The notes beneath the pieces are model-generated. The model worked only from the letters and a program-made list of their open reading frames with translations, had not been told where the DNA came from and did no database searches. From Novosphingobium piscinae (GTDB lineage: Bacteria; Pseudomonadota; Alphaproteobacteria; Sphingomonadales; Sphingomonadaceae), in contig NZ_JACLAX010000005.1 in assembly GCF_014230355.1 (NCBI RefSeq), forward strand, positions 62,001-126,000: a DNA stretch of 64,000 bases, written 5' to 3'. Below are positions 16,850 to 24,551 of the stretch, piece after piece (within the stretch, counting starts at the first letter, position 1; every line of letters begins with the position of its first letter). Made by a program: the position numbers and the translations under genes.

Positions 16850-18193
16850 GTGGCACACCCCCAAGCGAGCGCCGAACGGCTGACCCTGACCGAGCGCCTG
16901 AGCTATGGCTTCGGCGACATGGGCACGAGCCTGGCCTACAACATGGCCAGCGGTTTCCTGCTCTACTACTACACCGATGTGGTCCGGCTGCCGGCCGCCG
17001 CGGTCGGCACGGTGTTCCTGGTCGCCCGGTTGCTGGACGCGATCATCGACATGATCGTGGGCGTGTCGGTCGATCGCACGCGCAGCCGCTGGGGGCGGAC
17101 GCGGGTCTACTTCCTGATCACCGCCCTCCCCTACGCGCTGGTCACCGTGCTGGTGTTCAAGGTGCCCGCCTGGGGACAGACGGCGCAGCTGGTCTATGCC
17201 TTCGCCACGTTCAAGGCACTCGGGATCCTGATGTCGCTCCAAGCGATACCCTATACCGCGCTGATGCCGATGATGACGCTCGACACGACCGAACGACTCA
17301 AGCTTTCGGGGATGCGCTCGGTCGGGACCTCGGTCTCGGTGGTACTCGGAACAGCGGCAACCATGCCGCTGGTCGGCCTGTTCGGCGGTTCGGATCCGCA
17401 GCGCGGGTTCGTGGCGGTGGCAGTCGTGTTCGCCGGGATCGGCCTGATCACCACCTTCGCCCTGTTCCGCAACTGCCGCGAGCGTCATGACGACCAGTCC
17501 AACCCGCGCTTTGCCATCCTGCCCGCGATCGGAGAAATGCTGCAAAACCGCGCCTGGCTGGTCTGCTTCGGCTTCTGCCTGACCTACTTCGTGCGCTTCG
17601 GGGTCATGATGTCGGCCACAGCCTACTTCGCGATCGAGGTGTTGCGCAGCCCGGCGATGATCTCGGTCATGCTGCCGGCGGTGGCGGGAATGCTGCTCCT
17701 GTCCTCGTTCGTGGCGCCGCCGATCCTGGCCCGCACCGGAATCCGCAAAGGCTCGACCATCGTCCTGGCGGTGGCTGCGGTCCTGTTCGCGCTGCTGCCG
17801 CTGACCGAGGGCAACCTGGCGGCCTTCACCGCGCTCTACCTCGCCGCCTGCCTCGCCCCGTCGATCACGATCACCGCAGCCTTTACGATGATCGCGGAAT
17901 GCGCCGACCATCACGAAGCGCGCTTCGGCGTACGCCGCGAAGGGCTACTGTCCTCGGGCATCAGCCTCTCGACCAAGGTCGGCATGGCGCTCGGCACGGC
18001 CGGCTTCGCCTACCTGCTGGGCGAGGTAGGCTACACGCCGGGCCATGTCACCGCATCGGCGCGCGAGGCGATCCGCCTGGCCTACTACGGCAGTGCCGTG
18101 CTGCTGCTGACGCTGCAGGTGGGGATCGTGCTGTTCTGGCCGGCCGACCGGCTTGGTGACAGCCGGGGCCGGACACCGCTCGCCGCCGCCTGA
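16850..18193 (+). CDS. GPH-family (MFS_2) glycoside/sugar:cation symporter
   Basis: Inner-membrane carrier of 447 residues with about 12 helices. The N-terminal YGFGDMGTSLAYN and LLYYYTDV, then SVDRTRSRWGRTR, are hallmark motifs of the glycoside-pentoside-hexuronide symporters (MelB/XynB type). GTG at 16850 is preceded closely by GAGAGGA. These proteins usually import glycosides or oligosaccharides with Na+ or H+. In this island it is the best candidate for bringing intact glycosides or freed sugars from the periplasm into the cytoplasm, where the C-deglycosidases are expected. Confidence 0.88.
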   Translation: MAHPQASAERLTLTERLSYGFGDMGTSLAYNMASGFLLYYYTDVVRLPAAAVGTVFLVARLLDAIIDMIVGVSVDRTRSRWGRTRVYFLITALPYALVTVLVFKVPAWGQTAQLVYAFATFKALGILMSLQAIPYTALMPMMTLDTTERLKLSGMRSVGTSVSVVLGTAATMPLVGLFGGSDPQRGFVAVAVVFAGIGLITTFALFRNCRERHDDQSNPRFAILPAIGEMLQNRAWLVCFGFCLTYFVRFGVMMSATAYFAIEVLRSPAMISVMLPAVAGMLLLSSFVAPPILARTGIRKGSTIVLAVAAVLFALLPLTEGNLAAFTALYLAACLAPSITITAAFTMIAECADHHEARFGVRREGLLSSGISLSTKVGMALGTAGFAYLLGEVGYTPGHVTASAREAIRLAYYGSAVLLLTLQVGIVLFWPADRLGDSRGRTPLAAA

Positions 18194-18194
18194 T

Positions 18195-18281
18195 CCTCCC
18201 GCGCAGCAGGGGCGCAGCATGCTGCATCTCCCGGCGCCGGACGGTCACGGCAATGCTGCGCGGCAGATCCGTCGCGGGAGG
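18195..18281. terminator. Long inverted repeat between convergent genes
   Basis: CCTCCCGCG at 18195-18203 pairs with CGCGGGAGG at 18273-18281. The intervening loop holds the palindrome GCAGCATGCTGC. It lies between the stops of the symporter and the convergent esterase and probably serves both as a terminator, but neither side has a strong T-run. Confidence 0.4.
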
Positions 18282-19862
18282 TCACATCAGACCGAGGGTC
18301 CCGCCCGCCGCGGCATAGGCCTGCAGCACGGCCAGCCGCTCCGGCGTCGACACTGCCGGCCGCGGCCCAACGCTATCGCCCAGGCCCATCACCGTCGCGC
18401 TGCGCGAGGTGACCGCGGGCCACGGGGACTGCGGAAGCCGGGGATCGCCGGTGCGAGCAAAGGCCAGCACGCGGTCCTGCCACTGGCGCACGATCACCCT
18501 GTCGGCGGCGGTAAAGACGCGATCGCCGAGCCCGATCGTGCCGAACAGGTAGGGCAGTCCCGAGCTGTGGAAAGCCCCCCACGGCTGCCCCCCGCGCACC
18601 GGCGGATAGGCATGATCGTAGAGATAGGCGAAGACCCGCTGGCCGTGCGCCGCGGTGCGCGCCCGCGACCAAATCAACAAGCCGGCCATGTAGCGGTCCC
18701 GCGCCAGCTCGCCGTTGGCGCGGATCGCCTCGGCCTCGGTGGCATGCGGATAAAGCGCCAGGAGCCGGTCGGCGAAGGCGCCATAACGCGCTCGCACCGC
18801 TGCCTCGAAAGCGGCCGGGCTGCGCACCGCCGGGTCGATCATCTCGGCCGCGTTGAAGCCGCTGAGCAGCGGCACCGGCGAAGCCACCGCCGCGGTTGCA
18901 TCGGTCGGGTCATGCGGGATCAGCCGGCCATCGCGGTGCGGGACGAAAACCAGCCGCGGACGCCCGCCCTCAGCCGGGACAATGGCGCTAGCCGCGATCA
19001 GGCGCTCCGCCGGGAGCGTGCGCAATGTGGCAAGATCGGCCCCACCCAGCTGTGCAGCAAAGTCCGATCCTGCCGCTTCGCCCTGTGCCAGATCGGGGAG
19101 TTCGATCGCCATGCTGGCGCCGCTCAGCGAGATCGCGCGCTGAAACAGCCCACGTGCGGCCGGGGCGACCATCAGGTTGTTCACCGAGGCCGCTCCAGCC
19201 GATTCGCCGGCTACGGTAATCTGCGCCGGGTCGCCGCCGAAACGCGCGGCATGGGCCTTGATCCAGCGCAGCGCAGCGATCTGGTCGAGCAGGCCGTAGT
19301 TTCCGGCAGCGGCGCGATCTTCGGCGGTGAGCGCGGGATGGGCGAGGAAGCCGAACACGCCGAGGCGGTAGTTGATCGTCACCACGACGGCGCCGCGCGC
19401 CGCAAGCCGGGCGCCATCGTACAGAGGCATGTTGCCCGATCCGCCCTGGTAGGCCCCGCCGTGGATGAACACGAGCACCGGCAGCGGTTTCTTGCCAACG
19501 CGAGCCGGCCGCCACAGGTTCAGCGTGAGACAGTCCTCGCTGACCGGGGGCGCAGCGATGAACTCGGCCGAATAGGGACCCCAAGCCCCCGCAATGGCCT
19601 GCTGGCAGGCGGGGCCGCGCTGTGCCGCAGCCCGCACCCCTTTCCAGGGCAAGGCGGGTTGCGGCGCGCGCCAGCGGCCTGCACCGACCGGCGGTGCGGC
19701 ATAGGGTATGCCCAGAAACGCCTCGGTTCCCGAAGCGGCGATGCCCTCCAGTTGACCCGCTGCGGTCGAGACCCGCGGCACAGCAGCCAGTGGTGCCGAG
19801 ATGCCGGCCAGGGCGGCACTCACGATCAGGACCAGGGATTGGGGCGAACGGCTTATCTTCAT
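18282..19862 (-). CDS. Secreted type-B carboxylesterase
   Basis: Esterase of 526 residues in the carboxylesterase/cholinesterase family. A signal peptide covers about residues 1-27. SEDCLTLN and the nucleophile elbow VAGESAGA are family signatures, the oxyanion GG is in FIHGGAYQGG, and the catalytic His is probably in AFHSSGLPYLFG. ATG at 19862 was chosen because it precedes the signal peptide and overlaps the stop of the upstream gene as ATGA; the frame runs further upstream only as noise. Inferred role: removal of acyl groups from acylated glycosides in the periplasm. Other ester substrates are equally possible. Confidence 0.87.
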   Translation of the reverse strand: MKISRSPQSLVLIVSAALAGISAPLAAVPRVSTAAGQLEGIAASGTEAFLGIPYAAPPVGAGRWRAPQPALPWKGVRAAAQRGPACQQAIAGAWGPYSAEFIAAPPVSEDCLTLNLWRPARVGKKPLPVLVFIHGGAYQGGSGNMPLYDGARLAARGAVVVTINYRLGVFGFLAHPALTAEDRAAAGNYGLLDQIAALRWIKAHAARFGGDPAQITVAGESAGAASVNNLMVAPAARGLFQRAISLSGASMAIELPDLAQGEAAGSDFAAQLGGADLATLRTLPAERLIAASAIVPAEGGRPRLVFVPHRDGRLIPHDPTDATAAVASPVPLLSGFNAAEMIDPAVRSPAAFEAAVRARYGAFADRLLALYPHATEAEAIRANGELARDRYMAGLLIWSRARTAAHGQRVFAYLYDHAYPPVRGGQPWGAFHSSGLPYLFGTIGLGDRVFTAADRVIVRQWQDRVLAFARTGDPRLPQSPWPAVTSRSATVMGLGDSVGPRPAVSTPERLAVLQAYAAAGGTLGLM

Positions 19863-20299
19863 GTCAAGCACTCTCGGTTGGCCGGGGCGCGGCACAGGCC
19901 GGCGATGACCAGCAGGGTAATGAACAGGAACAGGTTCTGGGTCAGCGCCGAAGCCTCGCCATGGGCAACATGGATCCAGGCCGACACGCACTGGCTGGCA
20001 GCCAGCCACACGGCGGCCTTCGCGGCGAAGGGACGGACGGGCCGGCCGATCCCGCCCAGGCCAGCGAGGGCCAGGGCCGCCGCCGCGACAAGCTCGGTCC
20101 AGCCCATTGGTCGACCGATCCATTGGGGCACGTGCGCGGTCCAGGCCCCATGCCGGACCAGTTCGGCCATCGGGGCGAAGGCCTTGTAGTAGCCGACGAA
20201 CGCAAAAAACGCGGCCATTGGCACGACCAGGACGGTCAACAGAACCTCGCGTGCTGCGGCTGGCCCGCGTCCAGCCCGGCCTGAATTCAGCCCTTCCAT
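19859..20299 (-). CDS. DoxX-like integral membrane protein
   Basis: Membrane protein of 146 residues with four predicted helices and a conserved GYYKAFAPMAEL segment, consistent with the DoxX-like family. AAGGAGAG lies upstream of ATG 20299. It overlaps the esterase by 4 bp, so the pair is translationally coupled. DoxX-like proteins often sit next to oxidoreductases and have no firmly established reaction. The function here is unknown. Confidence 0.72.
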   Translation of the reverse strand: MEGLNSGRAGRGPAAAREVLLTVLVVPMAAFFAFVGYYKAFAPMAELVRHGAWTAHVPQWIGRPMGWTELVAAAALALAGLGGIGRPVRPFAAKAAVWLAASQCVSAWIHVAHGEASALTQNLFLFITLLVIAGLCRAPANRECLT

Positions 20300-20544
20300 G
20301 CCGCGCCTCTCCTTGTCCCAATAGCACGCTCCGGCGCCTTAATAAAAACAATATATTGATTCTAAAAATACACAAGGCCGGCCGGAAGGCGCTTGACGCC
20401 AACGGCATTTTTCAGAATAGTGGTTCCAATTAGGGCCCAGGCCCCAGGGGAGAGAATCCGACAGACCGGCAACCCGCCATGCGCGAGTCATCCGGCTTCG
20501 GCTTGACGCCCCGCCCCCCGAAAACCTCAGGCGGAGTTTTGAGG
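20300..20544. other. Divergent promoter region before the first C-deglycosidase pair
   Basis: This 245-bp stretch lies between the leftward DoxX-like gene and the rightward alpha-subunit gene. It contains an AT-rich block at about 20339-20372, TTGACG at 20393-20398 with AATAGT 17 bp later (20416-20421) as a likely promoter, and the palindrome at 20411-20430 covering the -10. About 115 bp of apparent leader follow before the start codon, and no gene is seen there. Confidence 0.55.
20411..20430. promoter_or_regulatory. Shared operator-like palindrome, copy 3 (first C-deglycosidase operon)
   Basis: TTCAGAA, 6-nt spacer TAGTGG, TTCCAAT. Two positions differ from the best copy at 28977, but spacing and the GAA-N5-GTT core are the same. 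It begins 18 bp after TTGACG and covers the -10 hexamer AATAGT. Confidence 0.55.
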
Positions 20545-21579
20545 ATGAGCAGTGCGATCAAGCGGGGCGTGAGCCTCTATTCCTACCAGAACGAGACCTT
20601 CCAGGGCCGGATGAGCCTCGAAGACTGCATCCGCACCAGCGCCGAGCTGGGCGCGAAGGGCATCGAGATCATCGGCGAGCAGACTTTCTGGGGCTGGCCC
20701 GAGTACGGCGCGGCCGATGCCGATGTCGAGACCTGGCACCGGCTGATCAAGCAGTACGATTGCGTACCGGTCAGCCACGACTTCATGCTGGACTACAAGC
20801 GCTACAAGGGCCGCGAGATGCTCTTCGCGGAGCAGGTCGCCAGCGTGAAGAAGGACATCGACTTCGGCGCCCGGCTGGGCATGAAGTACATCCGCGCGCT
20901 GGTTTCCATCTCGCCGGACGTGCTGGTCGCCGCGGCGCCGCATGCCGAGGAAAAAGGGATCAAGATCCTGATCGAGGTCCACGCCCCGCTGCACTTCGAT
21001 CATCCCTGGATCATCCGCCATGCCGAGGCCTTCGAAAAGTCGGGCTCGGACGCGCTCGGCTTCCTGCCCGACATGGGCATGTTCCTGTTCTCCTTCCCGC
21101 CGGTATGGAAGGAGAAATTCATGCGCCTCGGCGTGCCCAAGACCATCGCCGACTACGTTGAAAAGGCCTATGAGGACCGGGTCCTGTCCGAGTACGTCAT
21201 CCTCAACGTCCAGCAGATGGGCGGGGTGGGACCGGCGATCGCGATGGCCGAGACGCTGCGCCACAACGCCGCCTTCGAGCCGAAGCGGATGCTCGATCAC
21301 ATGGGCCGCATTCACAACATCCACGGCAAGTTCTACCAGATGACCGAGGACTATGTGGAGCCGTCGATCCCCTACGACGAGATCATCAAGGTGCTGCAGC
21401 AGGGCGGCTATCAGGGCTACATCTGCTCGGAGTATGAGGGCAACCGCTGGATCGAGGATGCCGAGGAGCCGGATTCGGTCGAACAGGTGCGCCGCCAGCA
21501 GGTGATGCTCGCCCGCCTGCTCGGCGAGGCCGAAGTGCCCACGATCAAGACCGCCCCGATCTCCGTGGCAGCCGAATAA
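20545..21579 (+). CDS. C-glycoside deglycosidase alpha subunit (DgpC/CarC-type TIM barrel), copy 1
   Basis: Sugar isomerase-like TIM barrel of 344 residues. The likely metal ligands are Glu144 (IEVHAP), Asp176 (LPDMGM), His260 (IHNIHGKFY) and Glu298 (CSEYEGN), the E-D-H-E pattern of the family. In known C-glycoside deglycosidases this subunit, with a small beta subunit, cleaves the sugar-aglycone C-C bond of 3-oxo-C-glycosides. ATG 20545 has GGAG 8 bp upstream; an in-frame ATG at 20479 has none. The small partner gene follows 13 bp downstream, which makes the call much stronger than the TIM barrel alone would. The natural substrate is unknown. Confidence 0.83.
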   Translation: MSSAIKRGVSLYSYQNETFQGRMSLEDCIRTSAELGAKGIEIIGEQTFWGWPEYGAADADVETWHRLIKQYDCVPVSHDFMLDYKRYKGREMLFAEQVASVKKDIDFGARLGMKYIRALVSISPDVLVAAAPHAEEKGIKILIEVHAPLHFDHPWIIRHAEAFEKSGSDALGFLPDMGMFLFSFPPVWKEKFMRLGVPKTIADYVEKAYEDRVLSEYVILNVQQMGGVGPAIAMAETLRHNAAFEPKRMLDHMGRIHNIHGKFYQMTEDYVEPSIPYDEIIKVLQQGGYQGYICSEYEGNRWIEDAEEPDSVEQVRRQQVMLARLLGEAEVPTIKTAPISVAAE

Positions 21580-21592
21580 GGAGACCCCGATC

Positions 21593-21967
21593 ATGATGGA
21601 CAACAAGATGATCGTCGAGGGCAGCCTCCAGTCGGTCGATGGCGGCTTCTCGTTCCTTGGGCGCCTGCCCTACTATCGCGGCCTTGGTCTTTCGATGATC
21701 GAGGACATCCAGGTCACGGTCGATGGCGAAGTGCAGCCGCGGGAGTCGGTCCGCTTCGCGGTGCGCGGCCAGACCTACACGCTCGACGAAATGGAAACGG
21801 TCTACGACAATCGCTGGAACTTCGGCGAGAAGGCCACGATTATCGTGCTGAACGGGGGCCTTGCCGCTGGCGATCACACGATCACCTTCGCAGTGCGCTA
21901 TCGCGTATCCTACCTGCCCTTCGTTCCGACAACGAAGGACACCAAGGAACTCGCGCTGGCCGCCTGA
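21593..21967 (+). CDS. C-glycoside deglycosidase beta subunit (DUF6379 type), copy 1
   Basis: Small protein of 124 residues, predicted mainly beta-strand. It matches the DgpB/CarB-type subunit: RLPYYRGLGLS near residue 24, a central WNFGEKATIIV, and a hydrophobic RVSYLPF near the end. The same three landmarks recur in the second copy at 28578-28958 (RLPWYRSLPFS, WFVRDSAFLIV, YVSPPYIPG). AGGAGA precedes two adjacent ATG codons (21593 and 21596), either of which could be used. It ends the operon and a strong hairpin follows. The beta subunit is needed for complex formation in the characterised enzymes; nothing is known of this one. Confidence 0.8.
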   Translation: MMDNKMIVEGSLQSVDGGFSFLGRLPYYRGLGLSMIEDIQVTVDGEVQPRESVRFAVRGQTYTLDEMETVYDNRWNFGEKATIIVLNGGLAAGDHTITFAVRYRVSYLPFVPTTKDTKELALAA

Positions 21968-21989
21968 GGCAAGCCCTGCGCTAAACCCG

Positions 21990-22023
21990 ACGGGCCCCGG
22001 CATCCCGCGATGCCGGGGCCCGT
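21990..22023 (+). terminator. Strong GC hairpin after the first deglycosidase operon
   Basis: A perfect 15-bp stem (21990-22004 with 22009-22023) closes a 4-nt CCGC loop, 22 bp after the beta-subunit stop. The following bases are only moderately T-rich (TGTGGTT), as is common for terminators in GC-rich genomes. Confidence 0.75.
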
Positions 22024-22076
22024 TGTGGTTCAGCCGGCCGGCGGCTCGCCCCCGGCTTCGGCGCGGCGCAGTTGCA

Positions 22077-22211
22077 TCAGCCGGCGGCGGGCACGGATCG
22101 CGGCGGCGTCCGCGGCCAGGCCTCCCAGCAGTCCTCATCGCCCGGCAGCCCCGCACCCGCATCGGGGCTGAGCAAGATGGTCGAAGCCAGAATTGGCGTG
22201 TCGAGTGACAT
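22077..22211 (-). pseudogene. Possible small or broken gene between terminators
   Basis: A 44-codon frame starts with ATG at 22211 and reads MSLDTPILASTILLSPDAG, then turns arginine/proline-rich. In the neighbouring frame a protein-like tail with many alanines and arginines (AAIRARRRLMQLRR) runs to a stop near 22030. The two halves look like one small gene with a frameshift, but no ribosome binding site precedes the ATG and no family is recognised. It may be a remnant or chance. Confidence 0.25.
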
Positions 22212-22217
22212 CCAGCG

Positions 22218-22242
22218 GCAAGCCCGGTCGGACCGGGCTTGC
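22218..22242 (-). terminator. Hairpin after the leftward isomerase gene
   Basis: GCAAGCCCGGT and ACCGGGCTTGC form a perfect 11-bp stem with a 3-nt loop, 17 bp beyond the stop of the leftward gene at 22259. There is no T-run on the minus strand, so the terminator call rests on stem strength and position. Confidence 0.6.
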
Positions 22243-22258
22243 CCGCGGGCTCCTGCCC

Positions 22259-23314
22259 TTATTCGATCCCCATCAGGCGCTTGTTGAGCGTACGGTCGGC
22301 GCCGCCCGCGGCGAAATCATCGAAGGCGTGTTCGGTGACGGTGATGATGTGGCGCTGGATGAACGGCGCCCCCTCGGCAGCGCCCTGCTCCGGATGCTTG
22401 AGCGCGCATTCCCATTCAAGCACGGCCCAGCCGGCATAGTCGTTCGCAGCCATCTTGCTGAAGATCGCCGGAAAATCGACCTGACCATCCCCCAGACTGC
22501 GGAACCGGCCGGGCCGGTCGACCCAAGACTGGTAGCCGCCATAGACCCCTGAGCGGCCATTGGGGCGGAACTCGGCGTCCTTCACGTGGAAGCACTTGAT
22601 CCGCTCGTGGTAGATGTCGATGAACTGCAGGTAGTCGAGCTGCTGCAAGACGAGGTGGCTGGGATCGTAAAGGATGTTCGCACGCGGATGGTTGCCGACG
22701 CGCGCGAGGAACATCTCGAAGGTGACGCCGTCATGGAGGTCCTCGCCAGGATGGATCTCGTAGGCGGCATCGACCCCGTTTTCGTCGAACACGTCGAGGA
22801 TCGGTTTCCAGCGGCGCGCCAGCTCGTCGAAGGCGTCCTCGACCAGGCCTGCCGGTCGTGCCGGCCAGGGGTAGAAATAGGGCCAGGCGAAGGCGCCCGA
22901 AAAGGTCGCATGGGCGGTCAGGCCCAGGCGGCGGCTGGCGACCGCGGCATGTTTGACCTGCTGCACCGCCCATTCCTGGCGGGCGACCGGATTGCCGTGG
23001 ACCTGCGGCGGGGCGAACCCGTCGAACTGCGCATCATAGGCCGGGTGGACCGCCACCAGCTGCCCCTGCAGATGGGTGGAGAGCTCGGTGATCGCGAGCC
23101 CCTTGTCGGCAAGCATGCCCTTCACCTCGTCGCAGTAGGTTTGGCTTTCGGCGGCAAGGCGCAGGTCGAACAGGCGCGCATCCCAACTGGGGATCTGGAT
23201 CCCCTTGTAGCCCAGCGCGGCCATGTACTCGGCAATCGCCGGCAGGCTGTTGAACGGGGCGGTGTCGCCGGCGAACTGGGCAAGGAAGATCCCCGGCCCC
23301 TTGATGGTCTTCAT
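22259..23314 (-). CDS. Sugar phosphate isomerase/epimerase-family TIM barrel
   Basis: TIM-barrel enzyme of 351 residues in the AP_endonuc_2 / sugar isomerase superfamily. Likely metal-site segments are YEIHPGED, NILYDPSHL, CFHVKDAEF and VLEWECALKHPEQ. It is clearly different from the two deglycosidase alpha subunits and from the two Hyi-like proteins here. It starts 13 bp after a Gfo/Idh/MocA gene, so the two are co-transcribed. This pairing is common in sugar loci that pass through 3-oxo sugars. Inferred role: isomerising or hydrating the oxo-sugar released from the glycoside. Confidence 0.82.
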   Translation of the reverse strand: MKTIKGPGIFLAQFAGDTAPFNSLPAIAEYMAALGYKGIQIPSWDARLFDLRLAAESQTYCDEVKGMLADKGLAITELSTHLQGQLVAVHPAYDAQFDGFAPPQVHGNPVARQEWAVQQVKHAAVASRRLGLTAHATFSGAFAWPYFYPWPARPAGLVEDAFDELARRWKPILDVFDENGVDAAYEIHPGEDLHDGVTFEMFLARVGNHPRANILYDPSHLVLQQLDYLQFIDIYHERIKCFHVKDAEFRPNGRSGVYGGYQSWVDRPGRFRSLGDGQVDFPAIFSKMAANDYAGWAVLEWECALKHPEQGAAEGAPFIQRHIITVTEHAFDDFAAGGADRTLNKRLMGIE

Positions 23315-23327
23315 CCGATCGTTCCCT

Positions 23328-24449
23328 TCAGACGGAAAGCTTGACCCAGCCGGCCTTTGCCCGGCTGGCCTCGACCGCGGTGGCGATGAAGGCCATCCCG
23401 CGCAGGCCCGTGCCGATTCCCGGCAGCAGCGGAGCCTGCTCGCCGCGCAGCACGGCGGCGAAATCGCGGTACAGGTTGGCGAAGGCCTCGAGATAGCCCT
23501 CGGGATGGCCGGTCGGGGTGCGGGTGCGGCTCAGCGCGTCGGGGCCCAATTGCGGGCCGCCGGCATGGACGATCTCGGTCCGCCCATCGAGCGTATGCAA
23601 GGTCAAGGTGTTGGGCTGCTCCTGGCGCCACAGCAGTCCGCCCCGGTCGCCATAGAGCCGGATGCGCAACCCGTTGAGCTCGCCGACCTCGATCTGACTG
23701 GCCAGCAGGACGCCTCGCGCGCCATTGGCAAAGCGCAGCAACACCGTGCAATCGTCGTCCAGCGCCCGCCCTGGCACCACCGCGCCAAGATCGGCGAGCA
23801 GTTCGGTGACCTCCAGCCCGGTGATGAACTCGGCGAGTTGGAAGGCATGGACCCCGATGTCGCCGATACACCCACCGAGCCCAGAGCGTGCCGGATCAAC
23901 CCGCCATTCGGCCTGCTTACCCGAGGCCTCGCCGGCAAGCCAGCCCTGCGGATACTCGACCACGACCTTGCGCACCGTTCCGACCGCACCGGCCGCGACG
24001 CGCGCCCGCGCCTCACGCACCAGCGGATAGCCCGAGTAGGTGTGGGTCACAGCAAACGGCAGCCCGCTCTCGCGCACGACAGCGGCCAGCGCATGGGCCT
24101 CGTCGAGGGTAGCCGTCAACGGCTTGTCGCAGATCACCGGCAGCCCGGCCTGCAGCGCCGCCCGCGCCGAAGGCAGATGGTTGTGATTGGGGGTGACCAC
24201 TGCGACGAAGTCGATCCCGTCCGCCCGCGCCCGCTCTGTCGTGAACATCTCGGCAAGCGAACCGTAGGCACGGGCCGGGTCGATGCGGTAGGCACCGGCC
24301 GCGGCCTTGCTGCGCCCGGGATCGCTCGAAAAGACACCGGCGACGAGCTCGATCTCGCGGTCGAGTTCGGCCGCGAAGCGGTGTACCGGGCCGATGAAGG
24401 CCCCCGGTCCGCCACCGATCATTCCCATCCTCAGGCGCGTCATCGCCAT
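23328..24449 (-). CDS. Gfo/Idh/MocA-family NAD(P)-dependent oxidoreductase
   Basis: Sugar oxidoreductase of 373 residues. The Rossmann motif is MIGGGPGAFIG, the catalytic Lys is in CDKPLT, and the GDIGVHAFQLAEF helix carries the usual Asp and His. The C-terminal half is the standard open beta-sheet domain. GAGGA lies upstream of ATG 24449. In characterised C-glycoside pathways an enzyme of this family (DgpA) oxidises the sugar at C3; elsewhere relatives reduce 3-oxo sugars back to sugars. Which direction it works in here is not decided by the sequence. It is divergent from the MFS-TetR operon. Confidence 0.87.
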   Translation of the reverse strand: MAMTRLRMGMIGGGPGAFIGPVHRFAAELDREIELVAGVFSSDPGRSKAAAGAYRIDPARAYGSLAEMFTTERARADGIDFVAVVTPNHNHLPSARAALQAGLPVICDKPLTATLDEAHALAAVVRESGLPFAVTHTYSGYPLVREARARVAAGAVGTVRKVVVEYPQGWLAGEASGKQAEWRVDPARSGLGGCIGDIGVHAFQLAEFITGLEVTELLADLGAVVPGRALDDDCTVLLRFANGARGVLLASQIEVGELNGLRIRLYGDRGGLLWRQEQPNTLTLHTLDGRTEIVHAGGPQLGPDALSRTRTPTGHPEGYLEAFANLYRDFAAVLRGEQAPLLPGIGTGLRGMAFIATAVEASRAKAGWVKLSV

Positions 24450-24466
24450 TCCTCACCCTTTATGAT

Positions 24467-24495
24467 TTGAAACACGAATTCTAGTTTGCTACACT
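24467..24495 (+). promoter_or_regulatory. Predicted sigma-70-type promoter of the MFS-TetR operon
   Basis: TTGAAA at 24467-24472, a 17-bp spacer, and TACACT at 24490-24495. This is the best-spaced promoter seen in the island. Copy 4 of the shared palindrome fills the spacer. Confidence 0.6.
24472..24491. promoter_or_regulatory. Shared operator-like palindrome, copy 4 (degenerate)
   Basis: ACACGAA, 6-nt spacer TTCTAG, TTTGCTA. Both half-sites are degenerate, but the GAA-N5-GTT core and spacing match the other four copies. The site lies between the promoter boxes of the MFS-TetR operon, in the control region shared with the divergent Gfo/Idh/MocA gene. Confidence 0.42.
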
Positions 24496-24551
24496 TTCCG
24501 GCGTCAAGCGCGAAGAGCCCACTGCGAGGCCCGACGGAGAGCAGGACTGCC

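Noticed and set aside
20347-20366. Another possible copy of the shared palindrome near TTCTAAA upstream of the DoxX-like gene
   Set aside because: Only one half-site fits; the other arm (AACAATA) and the spacer core do not match the consensus.
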